DNA of 47,697 nt from Bacillota bacterium (GTDB taxonomy: Bacteria; Bacillota; Clostridia; DSM-8532), in the NCBI GenBank assembly GCA_023415205.1, contig JAEZLR010000009.1, positions 1-47,697 on the forward strand, in the 5' to 3' direction. The position numbers and the translations under genes were made by a program. Below the pieces are notes generated by a model. The model had not been told where the DNA came from. It saw only the letters and a list, made by a program, of their open reading frames with translations, and searched no databases. Of this stretch, positions 33,145 to 42,053 are shown piece by piece. How positions within the stretch are numbered: position 1 is the first letter of the stretch; every line of letters starts with the position of its first letter.

Positions 33145-36100
33145 CTACCTCCCTGCCCCAGTTTTTATACTGAAGGCACGTGTCATCATTTCCTCGCCAG
33201 TGAGGCCCTCCACCGATGCCTTGGCCATGGCATCGAGCATATCCTTGTAATCGTTGGGAAGAACCTTCACAAACCGGTGGACGTTCTTCGGCCAATTTTC
33301 AAGAATCTCCCGTCCGATTTTAGAGCCTGTATATTCGGTGTGCCGACGGATCAGGGTGTAGACGGTAACCACATCCATGGCATCCAGTTCATAGAGCCCT
33401 ACCATTTTTCTATTGCAGCGCTTGCTAAAGTTTTCATCCTCGAGGACATAGGCCACACCCCCCGACATACCGGAGGCAAAGTTCTTGCCCACCCCTCCTA
33501 GGATAACGGCAATGCCGCCGGTCATGTACTCACACCCGTGCTCTCCCACACCCTCACATACGGCTCTGGCACCGCTGTTTCTCACGCAGAAGCGCTCACC
33601 GGCGCGGCCTGCCAGAAACAGCTCGCCCCCTGTGGCGCCAAAGAGGGCCACATTGCCGCAAAGCTGGTTGTCGAAACTGCTCCAACCGGCATTCTCCGGG
33701 GCTTTAACAATAATACGTCCGCCACTTAGGCCTTTGCCGATATAGTCGTTGGCCTCACCGGTCAGGGTGAGCTCAATGCCGCCGGGGATAAAGGCTCCGA
33801 AGCTCTGCCCGGCGGTTCCTTCAAAGTGGAATTTTAGGTGCCCGTCGGGAAGCTTCCCGTACTCCTTACTGATAAAGTAACCCACCCGGGTGGCTACTGC
33901 CCGCTCAGTATTTCTGACCTTTCCTGTAACCTTTCCTCCACCCGAGGCAATGAGGGATCTTACCATGTCATGGAAAAGGCGGTTGTGCTCTTCGTTTTCA
34001 GGCAGTGTGTGCCAGGGAAGGGGCAGATCGGAGGAGATCAGACTCGAAAGATCAAGATTGGAGGTCTTACCCGATTGCTTTTCCTGAACCAGTGAACTGG
34101 CTCTTCCCACCATTTCGTCAATGGATCGATAGCCCAGCTCGGCCATGATTTCTCGTAAATCCTCGGCGATAAACCGCATCAGATTAACCACATATTCAGC
34201 TTTACCAGCAAAACGTGCCCGCAATGCAGGATTTTGTGTGGCCACACCCACAGGGCAGGTGTCCAGGTTGCACACACGCATCATGACACAGCCCATAACC
34301 ACCAGAGGGAGGGTTGCAAAACCGAATTCCTCTGCGCCCATTAAGGCGGCAATGGCAACATCGCGCCCGGTCATGAGCTTTCCGTCCACTTCAAGACGGA
34401 CTCTTCCCCTCAAGCCGTTAGCCATAAGTGTCTGATGGGACTCGGAGAGACCTATTTCCCAAGGCAGACCGGCATGTTGAATGCTTGTTCTGGGGCTGGC
34501 TCCGGTACCTCCATCGTAGCCACTGATAAGGATCACATCGGCCCCACCCTTGGCAACCCCGGCGGCAACGGTTCCCACGCCGGTCTCAGAAACCAGCTTG
34601 ACATTGATTCGCGCTCTGGGGTTGGCATTTTTAAGGTCGAAAATAAGCTGGGCCAGATCTTCTATAGAGTAGATATCGTGATGGGGAGGTGGTGAAATAA
34701 GGCCCACACCGGGCGTTGAATTTCTCACCTTTCCCACCCATGGATAAACCTTGTTGCCGGGAAGCTGGCCGCCCTCTCCGGGCTTGGCTCCCTGGGCCAT
34801 CTTGATCTGAATTTCTTCTGCGGAGGCCAGATATTCGCTGGTCACACCAAAACGACCTGAAGCAACTTGCTTGATCTTACTATTCTTGAGAGTTCCGAAG
34901 CGGCGGGAATCCTCACCGCCTTCACCGCTGTTACTCTTTCCGCCCATAATGTTCATGGCCTCTGCCAGACATTCATGAGCCTCCTGGCTCAAGGAGCCAT
35001 AGGACATGGCACCCGTTTTGAAACGGCGAATGATACGCTCCACCGGCTCGACCTCATCCAGAGGTACACTGTTTCCCTTCTTAAAGCCCAGAAGGCTACG
35101 CAAGGTGACCTGGTTTTCATCACAGATGCGCCTTTTGTATTCCTTATAAAGCTCATAATCATTGGTCTTGGCCGCAGTCTGGATGGTATGTATGGTCTGA
35201 GGGTTATACAGATGCTCCTCACCATCGCGCTTCCACTGGAAGCGGCCGCCGGAGGGCAGGGCCTGGTCGGTCTCACGGAGAGCTTTTTCGTGGCGCTTGA
35301 GGCATTCTGCCTCAATTTCCTCCAGAGTGATGCCGCCCACACGGGTAACGGTTCCGGTAAAGTACTTGTCAATAACCTCCTGGGAGATTCCCACCGCCTC
35401 AAAAATCTGAGCCCGAATATAGCCGTCCACGCAGGAGATACCCATTTTGGACATAATTTTCAAAATGCCATGATCCACAGCATGTATATAGTTATCAAAG
35501 GCTTTTTCTTCAGTGACTCCTGAGATATGGCCCGTTTTGATCATGTCAGAAATCACTTCGTAAGCACCGCGGGGGAAGATGGCCTTAACACCGTAACCTA
35601 AAAGGCAAGCCGAATGATGCACTTCACGGGGTTCAAAGCTGTCCACAATGAGGGAGCATTGACCACGGGTGCCTTTTCTGATGAGATGGTGGTGAAGTCC
35701 TGCGGCGGCCAGCAAGGAGGGGATAGGAATCTGTGTCTCAGAAGCCTCCCTGTCGGTAAGGACCAGCAGCACAGTGCCTTGGGTAACAGCCTGATCGGCG
35801 GCCTCAAAGAGGTCATAGAGACCCTTCTGGAGGCCCTGTTCACGGGTGAAGAGCATGGGCACCTCGGTCAATTTGTAGCCCTCAAGTCCTTTTCTGAACT
35901 TTTCGTAAACAGCAGGGCTCAAAATGGGAGAGGTCAAATGAATCTTTTCACAGTTTTCAGCCAGATCCTGAGTGAAGTCCCCGCTCTTTCCTATGAACAC
36001 ATCCATGCCGGTCACAAGCTCCTCACAAATGGAGTCGATGGGAGGATTGGTGACCTGGGCGAAGAGCTGTTGGAAGTAATTGAAAAGGGGCTGATAGTGC

Positions 36101-37650
36101 TTGGATAAAATGGCGAGGGGGGCATCAAAACCCATGGCCCCTATAGGATCAAGGCCGGTCAAGCTCATGGGCAGCAATGTATTCATCCTGTCCTCATAGG
36201 TCCAGCCAAAGAGATGCTGCATTCTTTCAATGGTGCCTTTATCGGTGGGCTTATAGGAGATTTTTGGGATAGTGTCTGTTTTAATGCAGTTTTTTTGGAG
36301 CCACTCATGCCAAGGCCCTTTACAATAGAAGGCCTTGAGTTCGTCATCCTCTTGGAGACGGCCTGTTTGGGTGTCCAGGAGAATCATCTGGTTGGGCCCA
36401 AGCTTGCCCTTTCGAATGATATCCTCGGCAGGAATATCCACCACTCCGGCCTCCGAGGCTAAAATCATGCGGTGCTCGCGGGTGAGGATCCAACGCGCGG
36501 GTCTTAAACCGTTTCTGTCCAAGACCCCGCCGATGAGCCTACCGTCTGTAAAGGTAATGGCGGCAGGACCATCCCAAGGCGGCATCATACAGGCAGCATA
36601 TTGATAAAAACGTTTTTGCTCCTCGGACATGGTCACATCCTTGGACCAAGGGCCGGGCATCATCATCATGAGTACCTGGGGCATGGGACGTCCTGAAATC
36701 CAGAGAAATTCAAACAGATTATCAAATTTCATAGAGTCGCTGCCATCGGATTGAATAATGGGGAGCGTCTCTTTAATGCGGTCTTTTAAATGGCCCCCTT
36801 GAAGGAAATTCTCCGCTGCCGAGGTGGAGCTTTCCACGCATCGCAGGGTGTTGATTTCTCCGTTATGGGCCATATAGCGACAGGGCTGGGCACGGCTCCA
36901 GCTTGGGAAGGTGTTGGTAGAATAGCGGGAGTGAACCATGGCGATGGCGGACTTGTAGTCACGGTCATTAAGATCGGGAAAGAAGTCAGAAATCTGCCAT
37001 GCGTGCATCATCCCCTTGTAGATGATGGTTCTATGGGAAAGGCTGACCACATAGACATCATAGCCTGCGTCCTCCGCCGCTTTTTCGATCAACCTGCGCA
37101 AGACATAGAGGGCTACATTGATAGAAGTCTCTTCTACCATGCTGTCAGTATATCCGATAAAGAACTGTGCCACCCAAGGAGCGGATATACGCGCGCCGTT
37201 TCCGCAGGCATGAAGGTTGACGGGAACTGAACGGACGCCCAGAAGGGGATGGCCCTGGTCGGTGATCACCTTCTTAATAAGAGCTTCACTTTGTTGACGT
37301 TGATCCTCATCCCGGCTAAGGAAGATTTGGGCAACGGCGTATTTTCCTTCTTCAGGGAGCATAAAATCAACTTGCTTACGGAAGAAAGCATCAGGAATAT
37401 GGGTCAATATCCCGGCGCCATCCCCGGTATCCGGGTCTGCACCCGCGCCACCGCGGTGATTTAGCCTGTTTAACACCTCAAGGGCATCCTTGACAATGGA
37501 ATGGGATTTTACCCCCAATGCGTGAGCGACGAAGCCTGTGCCACAGTTATCGTGCTCGAATTCCGGACGCCATAAGGGAGCAATCCTTTGTGTTCTCTGT
37601 TGTTGCGAAATGGCTGGAGCCATTTGCGTTTGTCGTTGTTGTTCATTCAT
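33145..37650 (-). CDS. gltB: glutamate synthase large subunit
   Basis: A 1501-residue glutamate synthase making two glutamates from glutamine and 2-oxoglutarate. The order is an N-terminal Ntn glutaminase whose nucleophile is Cys36 in HDNCGTGFVAHALG, a central domain, an FMN/3Fe-4S synthase domain with the signature CVMMRVCNLDTC (C-x5-C-x4-C), and the C-terminal GXGXG beta-helix. The 35-residue propeptide before Cys36 must be removed and is unusually Gln/Arg-rich (NEQQRQTQ, SQQQRTQR). A GTG at 37659 is in frame, but AGGTGA is better spaced for the ATG at 37650. It follows the ANTAR gene by about 190 bases. Confidence 0.96.
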   Translation of the reverse strand: MNEQQRQTQMAPAISQQQRTQRIAPLWRPEFEHDNCGTGFVAHALGVKSHSIVKDALEVLNRLNHRGGAGADPDTGDGAGILTHIPDAFFRKQVDFMLPEEGKYAVAQIFLSRDEDQRQQSEALIKKVITDQGHPLLGVRSVPVNLHACGNGARISAPWVAQFFIGYTDSMVEETSINVALYVLRRLIEKAAEDAGYDVYVVSLSHRTIIYKGMMHAWQISDFFPDLNDRDYKSAIAMVHSRYSTNTFPSWSRAQPCRYMAHNGEINTLRCVESSTSAAENFLQGGHLKDRIKETLPIIQSDGSDSMKFDNLFEFLWISGRPMPQVLMMMMPGPWSKDVTMSEEQKRFYQYAACMMPPWDGPAAITFTDGRLIGGVLDRNGLRPARWILTREHRMILASEAGVVDIPAEDIIRKGKLGPNQMILLDTQTGRLQEDDELKAFYCKGPWHEWLQKNCIKTDTIPKISYKPTDKGTIERMQHLFGWTYEDRMNTLLPMSLTGLDPIGAMGFDAPLAILSKHYQPLFNYFQQLFAQVTNPPIDSICEELVTGMDVFIGKSGDFTQDLAENCEKIHLTSPILSPAVYEKFRKGLEGYKLTEVPMLFTREQGLQKGLYDLFEAADQAVTQGTVLLVLTDREASETQIPIPSLLAAAGLHHHLIRKGTRGQCSLIVDSFEPREVHHSACLLGYGVKAIFPRGAYEVISDMIKTGHISGVTEEKAFDNYIHAVDHGILKIMSKMGISCVDGYIRAQIFEAVGISQEVIDKYFTGTVTRVGGITLEEIEAECLKRHEKALRETDQALPSGGRFQWKRDGEEHLYNPQTIHTIQTAAKTNDYELYKEYKRRICDENQVTLRSLLGFKKGNSVPLDEVEPVERIIRRFKTGAMSYGSLSQEAHECLAEAMNIMGGKSNSGEGGEDSRRFGTLKNSKIKQVASGRFGVTSEYLASAEEIQIKMAQGAKPGEGGQLPGNKVYPWVGKVRNSTPGVGLISPPPHHDIYSIEDLAQLIFDLKNANPRARINVKLVSETGVGTVAAGVAKGGADVILISGYDGGTGASPRTSIQHAGLPWEIGLSESHQTLMANGLRGRVRLEVDGKLMTGRDVAIAALMGAEEFGFATLPLVVMGCVMMRVCNLDTCPVGVATQNPALRARFAGKAEYVVNLMRFIAEDLREIMAELGYRSIDEMVGRASSLVQEKQSGKTSNLDLSSLISSDLPLPWHTLPENEEHNRLFHDMVRSLIASGGGKVTGKVRNTERAVATRVGYFISKEYGKLPDGHLKFHFEGTAGQSFGAFIPGGIELTLTGEANDYIGKGLSGGRIIVKAPENAGWSSFDNQLCGNVALFGATGGELFLAGRAGERFCVRNSGARAVCEGVGEHGCEYMTGGIAVILGGVGKNFASGMSGGVAYVLEDENFSKRCNRKMVGLYELDAMDVVTVYTLIRRHTEYTGSKIGREILENWPKNVHRFVKVLPNDYKDMLDAMAKASVEGLTGEEMMTRAFSIKTGAGR

Positions 37651-37836
37651 TTGCTTCACCTGCCTGATAGATTTGTTTGGGAGTTTTCTGGTTTTCAGGG
37701 TACAAGAAATTTGACCTAGGGAAGAACTATGTGTTCAGCCTCCAGGATGGATAGCCCTTAATCAAGGGTTCTCGTTTAAATTATCATCCTTCTTGAGTCT
37801 ACGTTATGGGTCTATTGAAAAGTCCTTGTTAGGGTA

Positions 37837-38418
37837 TTATCTTTGCTTATGCTCTCTGATAATCGCTTCTGCCACTTCCTGCAAGGGAACACCTGAATCC
37901 ATGCTTTTCTTTTGGATGGTCCGCCAGGCTTCCGCCTCACCTAAACCAAGCTTGTTCATCAGTACCGTTTTTGCTTTTTCAGCAACAGCCCTGCGCTCCA
38001 GATCCATCTTGAGTTTTTGGGTCTCCCGGGTGATGCAAGCGATCCTCTCTCGATATTGCAGGATGAGATCGAGGGAGGTCAGTAAGGCCGCTGGTGTTAC
38101 AGGCCTGGGTAAACAAACGATATCGTGTGGGCCTGCGCTGTTCCTGACATAATTGATCTGTTCTGGGGGCGTTATCATCAACACAGAGCAAGGGTGTCGT
38201 GATAGCAGATCATTGGCAAAGGTCAGTCCGGGCATATCACTCAGGGTAAAACCAACGATGGCGATATCGAGGGCATTCATCCCTGCTACTCTTAATGCCT
38301 GCATCCCTGAATTACAGGTATCCACAATGCAAAACCCTCTGGGAGTCAGGATGTTTCTTATCTGGTCAATGGACTCCTGCTGGCGAAGCGCGATTAGAAT
38401 ATTGCAGCTCATATCCAC
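37837..38418 (-). CDS. ANTAR-domain antitermination regulator with degenerate receiver (NitR-like)
   Basis: A 193-residue protein with a receiver-like domain (1-120), a helical linker (about 122-150, including RETQKLKMDLERRAV) and a C-terminal ANTAR RNA-binding domain (about 140-190: AEKAKTVLMNKLGLGEAEAW, VPLQEVAEAII). In the receiver the position of the phospho-acceptor Asp is Gly56 (DIAIVGFTLSDMPG), the acidic pair after strand 1 is missing (ILIALRQQE), and the conserved Lys is Arg105 (LPRPVTP). Phosphorylation therefore seems impossible. I recall a similarly placed glnA-linked ANTAR gene, nitR, in Clostridium saccharobutylicum. It starts at a GTG after GAGGATG, 51 bases downstream of glnA, and is the likely partner of the five hexaloop leaders here. 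Confidence 0.9.
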   Translation of the reverse strand: MDMSCNILIALRQQESIDQIRNILTPRGFCIVDTCNSGMQALRVAGMNALDIAIVGFTLSDMPGLTFANDLLSRHPCSVLMITPPEQINYVRNSAGPHDIVCLPRPVTPAALLTSLDLILQYRERIACITRETQKLKMDLERRAVAEKAKTVLMNKLGLGEAEAWRTIQKKSMDSGVPLQEVAEAIIREHKQR

Positions 38419-38469
38419 AGGGTCATCCTCGCTTTCTGGTGGTTCTCACCAAGTTTGCACATAGAGATT

Positions 38470-39804
38470 TTAGTACCTGTAAAGGTATTGCTCGATCTCC
38501 CAATTGTGCACGCGAGATTTGTAGTCATCCCACTCCTGGCGTTTTGCTGTAATAAAGTATTTGGAGGCATGTTCGCCCAGAGCATTAAGGATGAGCTGAT
38601 CTTTTTCCAGTGCGTTCAAAGCATCATTGAGGCTTTCAGGAAGTCTCTGGATATGAAGCTGATTTCTATCCGAGTCACTCATGGTGTAAATATTTCTCTC
38701 TACCGAGGCAGGGGGCTTTAGTCCTCTTTTAATACCATCCAGCCCGGCAGCAAGAATAACGGCAAAGGTCAGGTAGGGGTTGCAGGAAGGATCAGGGTTT
38801 CTTAGCTCTATACGGGTGGCCTCTCCCTTCACTGCCGGAATCCGGATCAGGGGGCTTCTGTTCTTAGTAGCCCAGGCAATATAAACCGGAGCCTCATAGC
38901 CTGATACCAAACGCTTGTAGGAGTTAACCAGAGGATTGGAAATAGCGGTGATGGCCTTGATATGCTCCATGATGCCGGCCATAAAGCTGTAGGCCTCCCC
39001 TGAAAGTCCCAGGCTGTCGGAGGGATCACAGAATACGTTCTTTCCGTCCCTTGAGAGGGATAGGTTGGTATGAAGACCGCTGCCGCTCATATCGGCCAGC
39101 GGCTTGGGCATAAAGGTGGCAGCCAGTCCATGGCGGCGGGCTATTGTTTTGACGACGATTTTGAAGGACATGAGCATATCAGCAGCCTGAAGGGCTTCAG
39201 CATAGCGAAAATCTATTTCATGCTGGCCGTTGGCCACCTCATGATGGGAGGCCTCCACATCAAACCCCATATCCTCCAGGGTGAGGCAGATGTCCCGACG
39301 AGCATCCTCTCCTAAGTCCATGGGACTTAAGTCAAAATAGCCGCCCTGGTCATGGGTAAGGGTCGTCGGCCTGCCGTTGGCATCGGTGTGGAACAGGAAA
39401 AACTCACATTCCGGGCCAACATTAAGGGTGTAACCCATTTTATGGGCCTCAGTCAGGGCTTTCTTCAATATATAGCGCGGGTCTCCCTCAAAGGGGGTAC
39501 CGTCGGGATGATAGACATCGCACACCAACCGTGCCACCCGGCCATTCTGAGGACGCCAGGGAAAAACGGTAAAGGTATCAATATCCGGATATAGGCACAT
39601 ATCGGACTCTTCAATGCGGGCAAAGCCGTCAATAGAGGAGCCGTCAAGCATATACTTATTTTGAAGGGCCTGCTCAAGATGATCTACTGTGATAGCAACG
39701 TTTTTTGACATGCCAAAAATATCCGTAAATTGAAGCCTCACAAATTTAACATCATTCTCCTTGGCCATACGGATAACTTCTTCGGGAACCCATCTCTTAC
39801 TCAT
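38470..39804 (-). CDS. glnA: glutamine synthetase type I
   Basis: A 444-residue GSI dodecamer subunit. Typical segments are MLDGSSIDGFARIEESDM, NVGPECEFFLF, the ATP/glutamate site GSGLHTNLSL and EAPVYIAWATKNRSPLIRIP. The short length without the 25-residue insertion and without the adenylylation loop of the beta group places it in the GSI-alpha class of Firmicutes. It is the first gene of the run glnA-ANTAR-gltB-gltD-dapF-dapL. Its leader carries a hexaloop/terminator-like element, and its ribosome binding site is held in a second six-base loop. Confidence 0.97.
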   Translation of the reverse strand: MSKRWVPEEVIRMAKENDVKFVRLQFTDIFGMSKNVAITVDHLEQALQNKYMLDGSSIDGFARIEESDMCLYPDIDTFTVFPWRPQNGRVARLVCDVYHPDGTPFEGDPRYILKKALTEAHKMGYTLNVGPECEFFLFHTDANGRPTTLTHDQGGYFDLSPMDLGEDARRDICLTLEDMGFDVEASHHEVANGQHEIDFRYAEALQAADMLMSFKIVVKTIARRHGLAATFMPKPLADMSGSGLHTNLSLSRDGKNVFCDPSDSLGLSGEAYSFMAGIMEHIKAITAISNPLVNSYKRLVSGYEAPVYIAWATKNRSPLIRIPAVKGEATRIELRNPDPSCNPYLTFAVILAAGLDGIKRGLKPPASVERNIYTMSDSDRNQLHIQRLPESLNDALNALEKDQLILNALGEHASKYFITAKRQEWDDYKSRVHNWEIEQYLYRY

Positions 39805-39807
39805 AAC

Positions 39808-39825
39808 ATTTGCTCCTTTGCAAAT
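39808..39825 (-). promoter_or_regulatory. hairpin with the glnA ribosome binding site in its loop
   Basis: On the minus strand ATTTGC and GCAAAT form a perfect 6-bp stem around the loop AAAGGA, which is the only ribosome binding site of glnA and ends three bases before the ATG. The loop also has A at 1 and G at 4, like the ANTAR consensus, although any ribosome binding site in a loop could do this. Confidence 0.6.
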
Positions 39826-39831
39826 ATAATT

Positions 39832-39892
39832 AAAGCGTTCCTAAGGATAGGGATACCTTACATATGCCCCCCCTAAGAACGCCTTTGTTCTC
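39832..39892 (-). promoter_or_regulatory. glnA leader: hexaloop hairpin overlapping a terminator-like stem
   Basis: On the minus strand AGAAC and GTTCT (plus a G-U pair) enclose the loop AAAGGC (39881-39886). The overlapping AAAGGCGTTC can instead pair with GAACGCTTT (39832-39840, one bulged G), and the less ideal U-rich tract TTTAATTATATTT follows. This is the weakest terminator of the five leaders, but the arrangement and loop are the same. Confidence 0.55.
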
Positions 39893-39938
39893 TCTAATAT
39901 TGAAGGATTGAAAATTCAAACTTGCAGCTTATGAATGA

Positions 39939-39968
39939 ATTATACCATAACAACCCATCAAAATGCAA
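39939..39968 (-). promoter_or_regulatory. sigma-A promoter of the glnA operon
   Basis: On the minus strand TTGCAT (39963-39968), an 18-base spacer and TATAAT (39939-39944). Transcription would start near 39932, about 40 bases before the hexaloop hairpin. Confidence 0.7.
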
Positions 39969-40100
39969 GAGTTGAAATTCAAAATTTCATTCAATGGAAA
40001 GAGAAAAATTTCCGAGCTCTATACAAAAATTTCCCAACCCATGATATCTATTCTTTATCTATAAAGTATAGCAAAGTTCATTCCGTTTGGCATCCCTTTT

Positions 40101-41939
40101 TTAGTTTATCTTCACATGATATTCCTTAAGCCAGAGGTTCACCTGTATCAGCCAGGCAAAAAGCTGGGGAAGAGCCATAAGCTGGCCGAACCATGGCCTG
40201 CCTAGCTCCTCGGGCTGTTTTAAAAGTTCAAGGAGGGCTTTTTTATCGATAAGGGGCTGAAGGGGGGAGTTACTGTCCCCTAAAATATCGGACAACTGTT
40301 CTTTGACAGCCTGGGTATAGGAGGGGTTATGGGTCTTTGGATAGGGGCTTTTCTTTCGCCACAGGATTTCATAGGGGAGTGTATCCTCCAGGGATTTTCT
40401 CAGTAGGCCCTTTTCCCGGTTTTCATACATTTTTAAGGACCATGGAATATTCCAGACATACTGAACCAAGCGATGGTCACAGAAGGGGACACGTACTTCA
40501 AGGCCATTAGCCATACTCATCCTGTCCTTCCGATCCAGAAGGGTGGACATGAACCAGGTGAGGTTTAAGTAGAAAATTTCACGGCGTCTTCTCTCTGTGG
40601 CATTCTCTCCCGACAGATGGGGGACCTGCGCAAGGGATTCCTCATAGCGTTGCCGAACATAGTCGTAAGGCCGTATTTGTTCCTTCAACTCGGGAGAAAG
40701 CACCTTCAGCCGCTCATCTAATTGTCTTGCCCAGGGGAAGGTCGGGGCATCAAAAAACTCCTTATGGTGGAACCAGGGATAACCGCCGAAGACCTCGTCA
40801 GCGCACTCACCACTCAAGGCGACGGTGGCGGTCTTTTTTATTTCACGGCAAAAGAGATAGAGAGAGGAATCCACATCGGCCATGCCGGGGAAGTCCCGGG
40901 CTAAAACCGCAGTCTTTAAGGCCTCTACCAGCTCCGGGGTATCAAAGGCATATACGTGGTGATGGGTGTTGAAGGTTTCGGACATAAGCCTGACAAAAGG
41001 GGCATCCGCGTTAGGCTGGAACAGGGAGGATTTAAAATATTTCTCATTATCCACATAGTCTATGGAGAAGGTGTCCAGAAAGCGTGCATCCTCATTGAAG
41101 GCTCTGGCCGCAACCGCCGTTATAATACTGGAATCCAGACCTCCCGACAAGAAGGTGCAAAGAGGAACATCACTGACCAACTGACGGCGGATGGCATCCT
41201 TTACCCACCAGGAGACCTTTTCCAGGGTATCTTCCGGCGAATCCTCATGGGGAGAACTCGAAAGGCTCCAATAACGGATTTCCCGCATTCCTTCACCATT
41301 GAAAAGAACACAATGGGCAGGCTTTACCTCAAAGACATGCTCATAAATCCCATGTCCTGGGGTTCTAGCGGGACACAGGGTGAAGATTTCTCCCAAGCCT
41401 TCAGTTTTGACCACGGCCTTAACTAGGGGATGCTTTAAAAGGGCTTTAATCTCCGATCCGAAAACCAGATTTTGCTCATTGAAGCTATAAAAAAGGGGCT
41501 TCACACCAAATCTGTCCCGGGCCATAAACAGGCATTGCTCCTTTTCATCCCATAGGGCAAAGGCATAAATGCCGTTGAGATATTCCACACATTGGGGCCC
41601 CCATTCCAAATAGGAAACGAGGAGTACTTCAGTATCCGAGCGGGTATAGAAGTGGTGGCCCAAGGCCATGAGAGCTGTCCGCAAATCCTCGGTGTTATAT
41701 AACTCACCATTATAGGTTACAACAAAAGCCTTGTCACCCTGTGTGCGTACCATGGGCTGCAAGCCTCCCTCTGGGTCCACCACGGCGAGTCTCCTGTGAA
41801 CCAGCATGGCATGGGGAGAAAACCATTCCCCGTTTGAGTCCGGCCCACGGTTTTTCAATGTCTCCGACATTTCCCTCAAAATTCCTTTTTCCGTTGATAA
41901 ATCCTCTTTCAAATTAACCCATCCAGCTATTCCGCACAT
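40101..41939 (-). CDS. asnB: asparagine synthase, glutamine-hydrolysing
   Basis: A 612-residue class II amidotransferase forming asparagine from aspartate with glutamine as nitrogen donor. Cys2 in MCGIAGW is the Ntn glutaminase nucleophile, and RRLAVVDPEGG and the glutamine-binding YNGELYN follow. The synthetase domain has the pyrophosphate loop SGGLDSS near residue 265 and GECADEVFGGYPW. GGAGGAAAAT precedes the ATG. It lies upstream of glnA on the same strand, but the 296-base gap holds glnA's own promoter. Free Asn made here and Asn-tRNA made through GatCAB are separate routes. Confidence 0.95.
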   Translation of the reverse strand: MCGIAGWVNLKEDLSTEKGILREMSETLKNRGPDSNGEWFSPHAMLVHRRLAVVDPEGGLQPMVRTQGDKAFVVTYNGELYNTEDLRTALMALGHHFYTRSDTEVLLVSYLEWGPQCVEYLNGIYAFALWDEKEQCLFMARDRFGVKPLFYSFNEQNLVFGSEIKALLKHPLVKAVVKTEGLGEIFTLCPARTPGHGIYEHVFEVKPAHCVLFNGEGMREIRYWSLSSSPHEDSPEDTLEKVSWWVKDAIRRQLVSDVPLCTFLSGGLDSSIITAVAARAFNEDARFLDTFSIDYVDNEKYFKSSLFQPNADAPFVRLMSETFNTHHHVYAFDTPELVEALKTAVLARDFPGMADVDSSLYLFCREIKKTATVALSGECADEVFGGYPWFHHKEFFDAPTFPWARQLDERLKVLSPELKEQIRPYDYVRQRYEESLAQVPHLSGENATERRRREIFYLNLTWFMSTLLDRKDRMSMANGLEVRVPFCDHRLVQYVWNIPWSLKMYENREKGLLRKSLEDTLPYEILWRKKSPYPKTHNPSYTQAVKEQLSDILGDSNSPLQPLIDKKALLELLKQPEELGRPWFGQLMALPQLFAWLIQVNLWLKEYHVKIN

Positions 41940-42010
41940 AATTTTCCTCCTGGCTTTTCACTAAGGAAGTAAGGCTTTACCCCTTGCTTATCAGCTAAGG
42001 CTTATTCAAT

Positions 42011-42053
42011 CGAAAATAGAAAAGGCGCGGAAAAAAATCCGACGCCATTGTCG
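42011..42053 (-). promoter_or_regulatory. asnB leader: hexaloop hairpin overlapping a terminator
   Basis: On the minus strand CGAC and GTCG enclose the loop AATGGC (42044-42049). The overlapping GGCGTCGGA (42038-42046) pairs with TCCGCGCC (42024-42031, one bulged T) around six T, and TTTTCTATTTT follows. A third alternative, TTGTC/GACAA, uses the 5' arm of the hexaloop stem. Same design as the gatC and glutamine synthetase leaders. Confidence 0.6.

Noticed and set aside
34867..35523. 218-codon open frame antisense to gltB, plus several similar ones across 33-37 kb
   Set aside because: Shadows of a long conserved gene in GC-richer DNA; no domain or ribosome binding site support.
37660..37836. 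A further hexaloop/terminator element between the ANTAR gene and gltB
   Set aside because: A CCCTT/AAGGG hairpin is present but has a four-base loop and no U tract on the minus strand; no AAnGGC loop was found.
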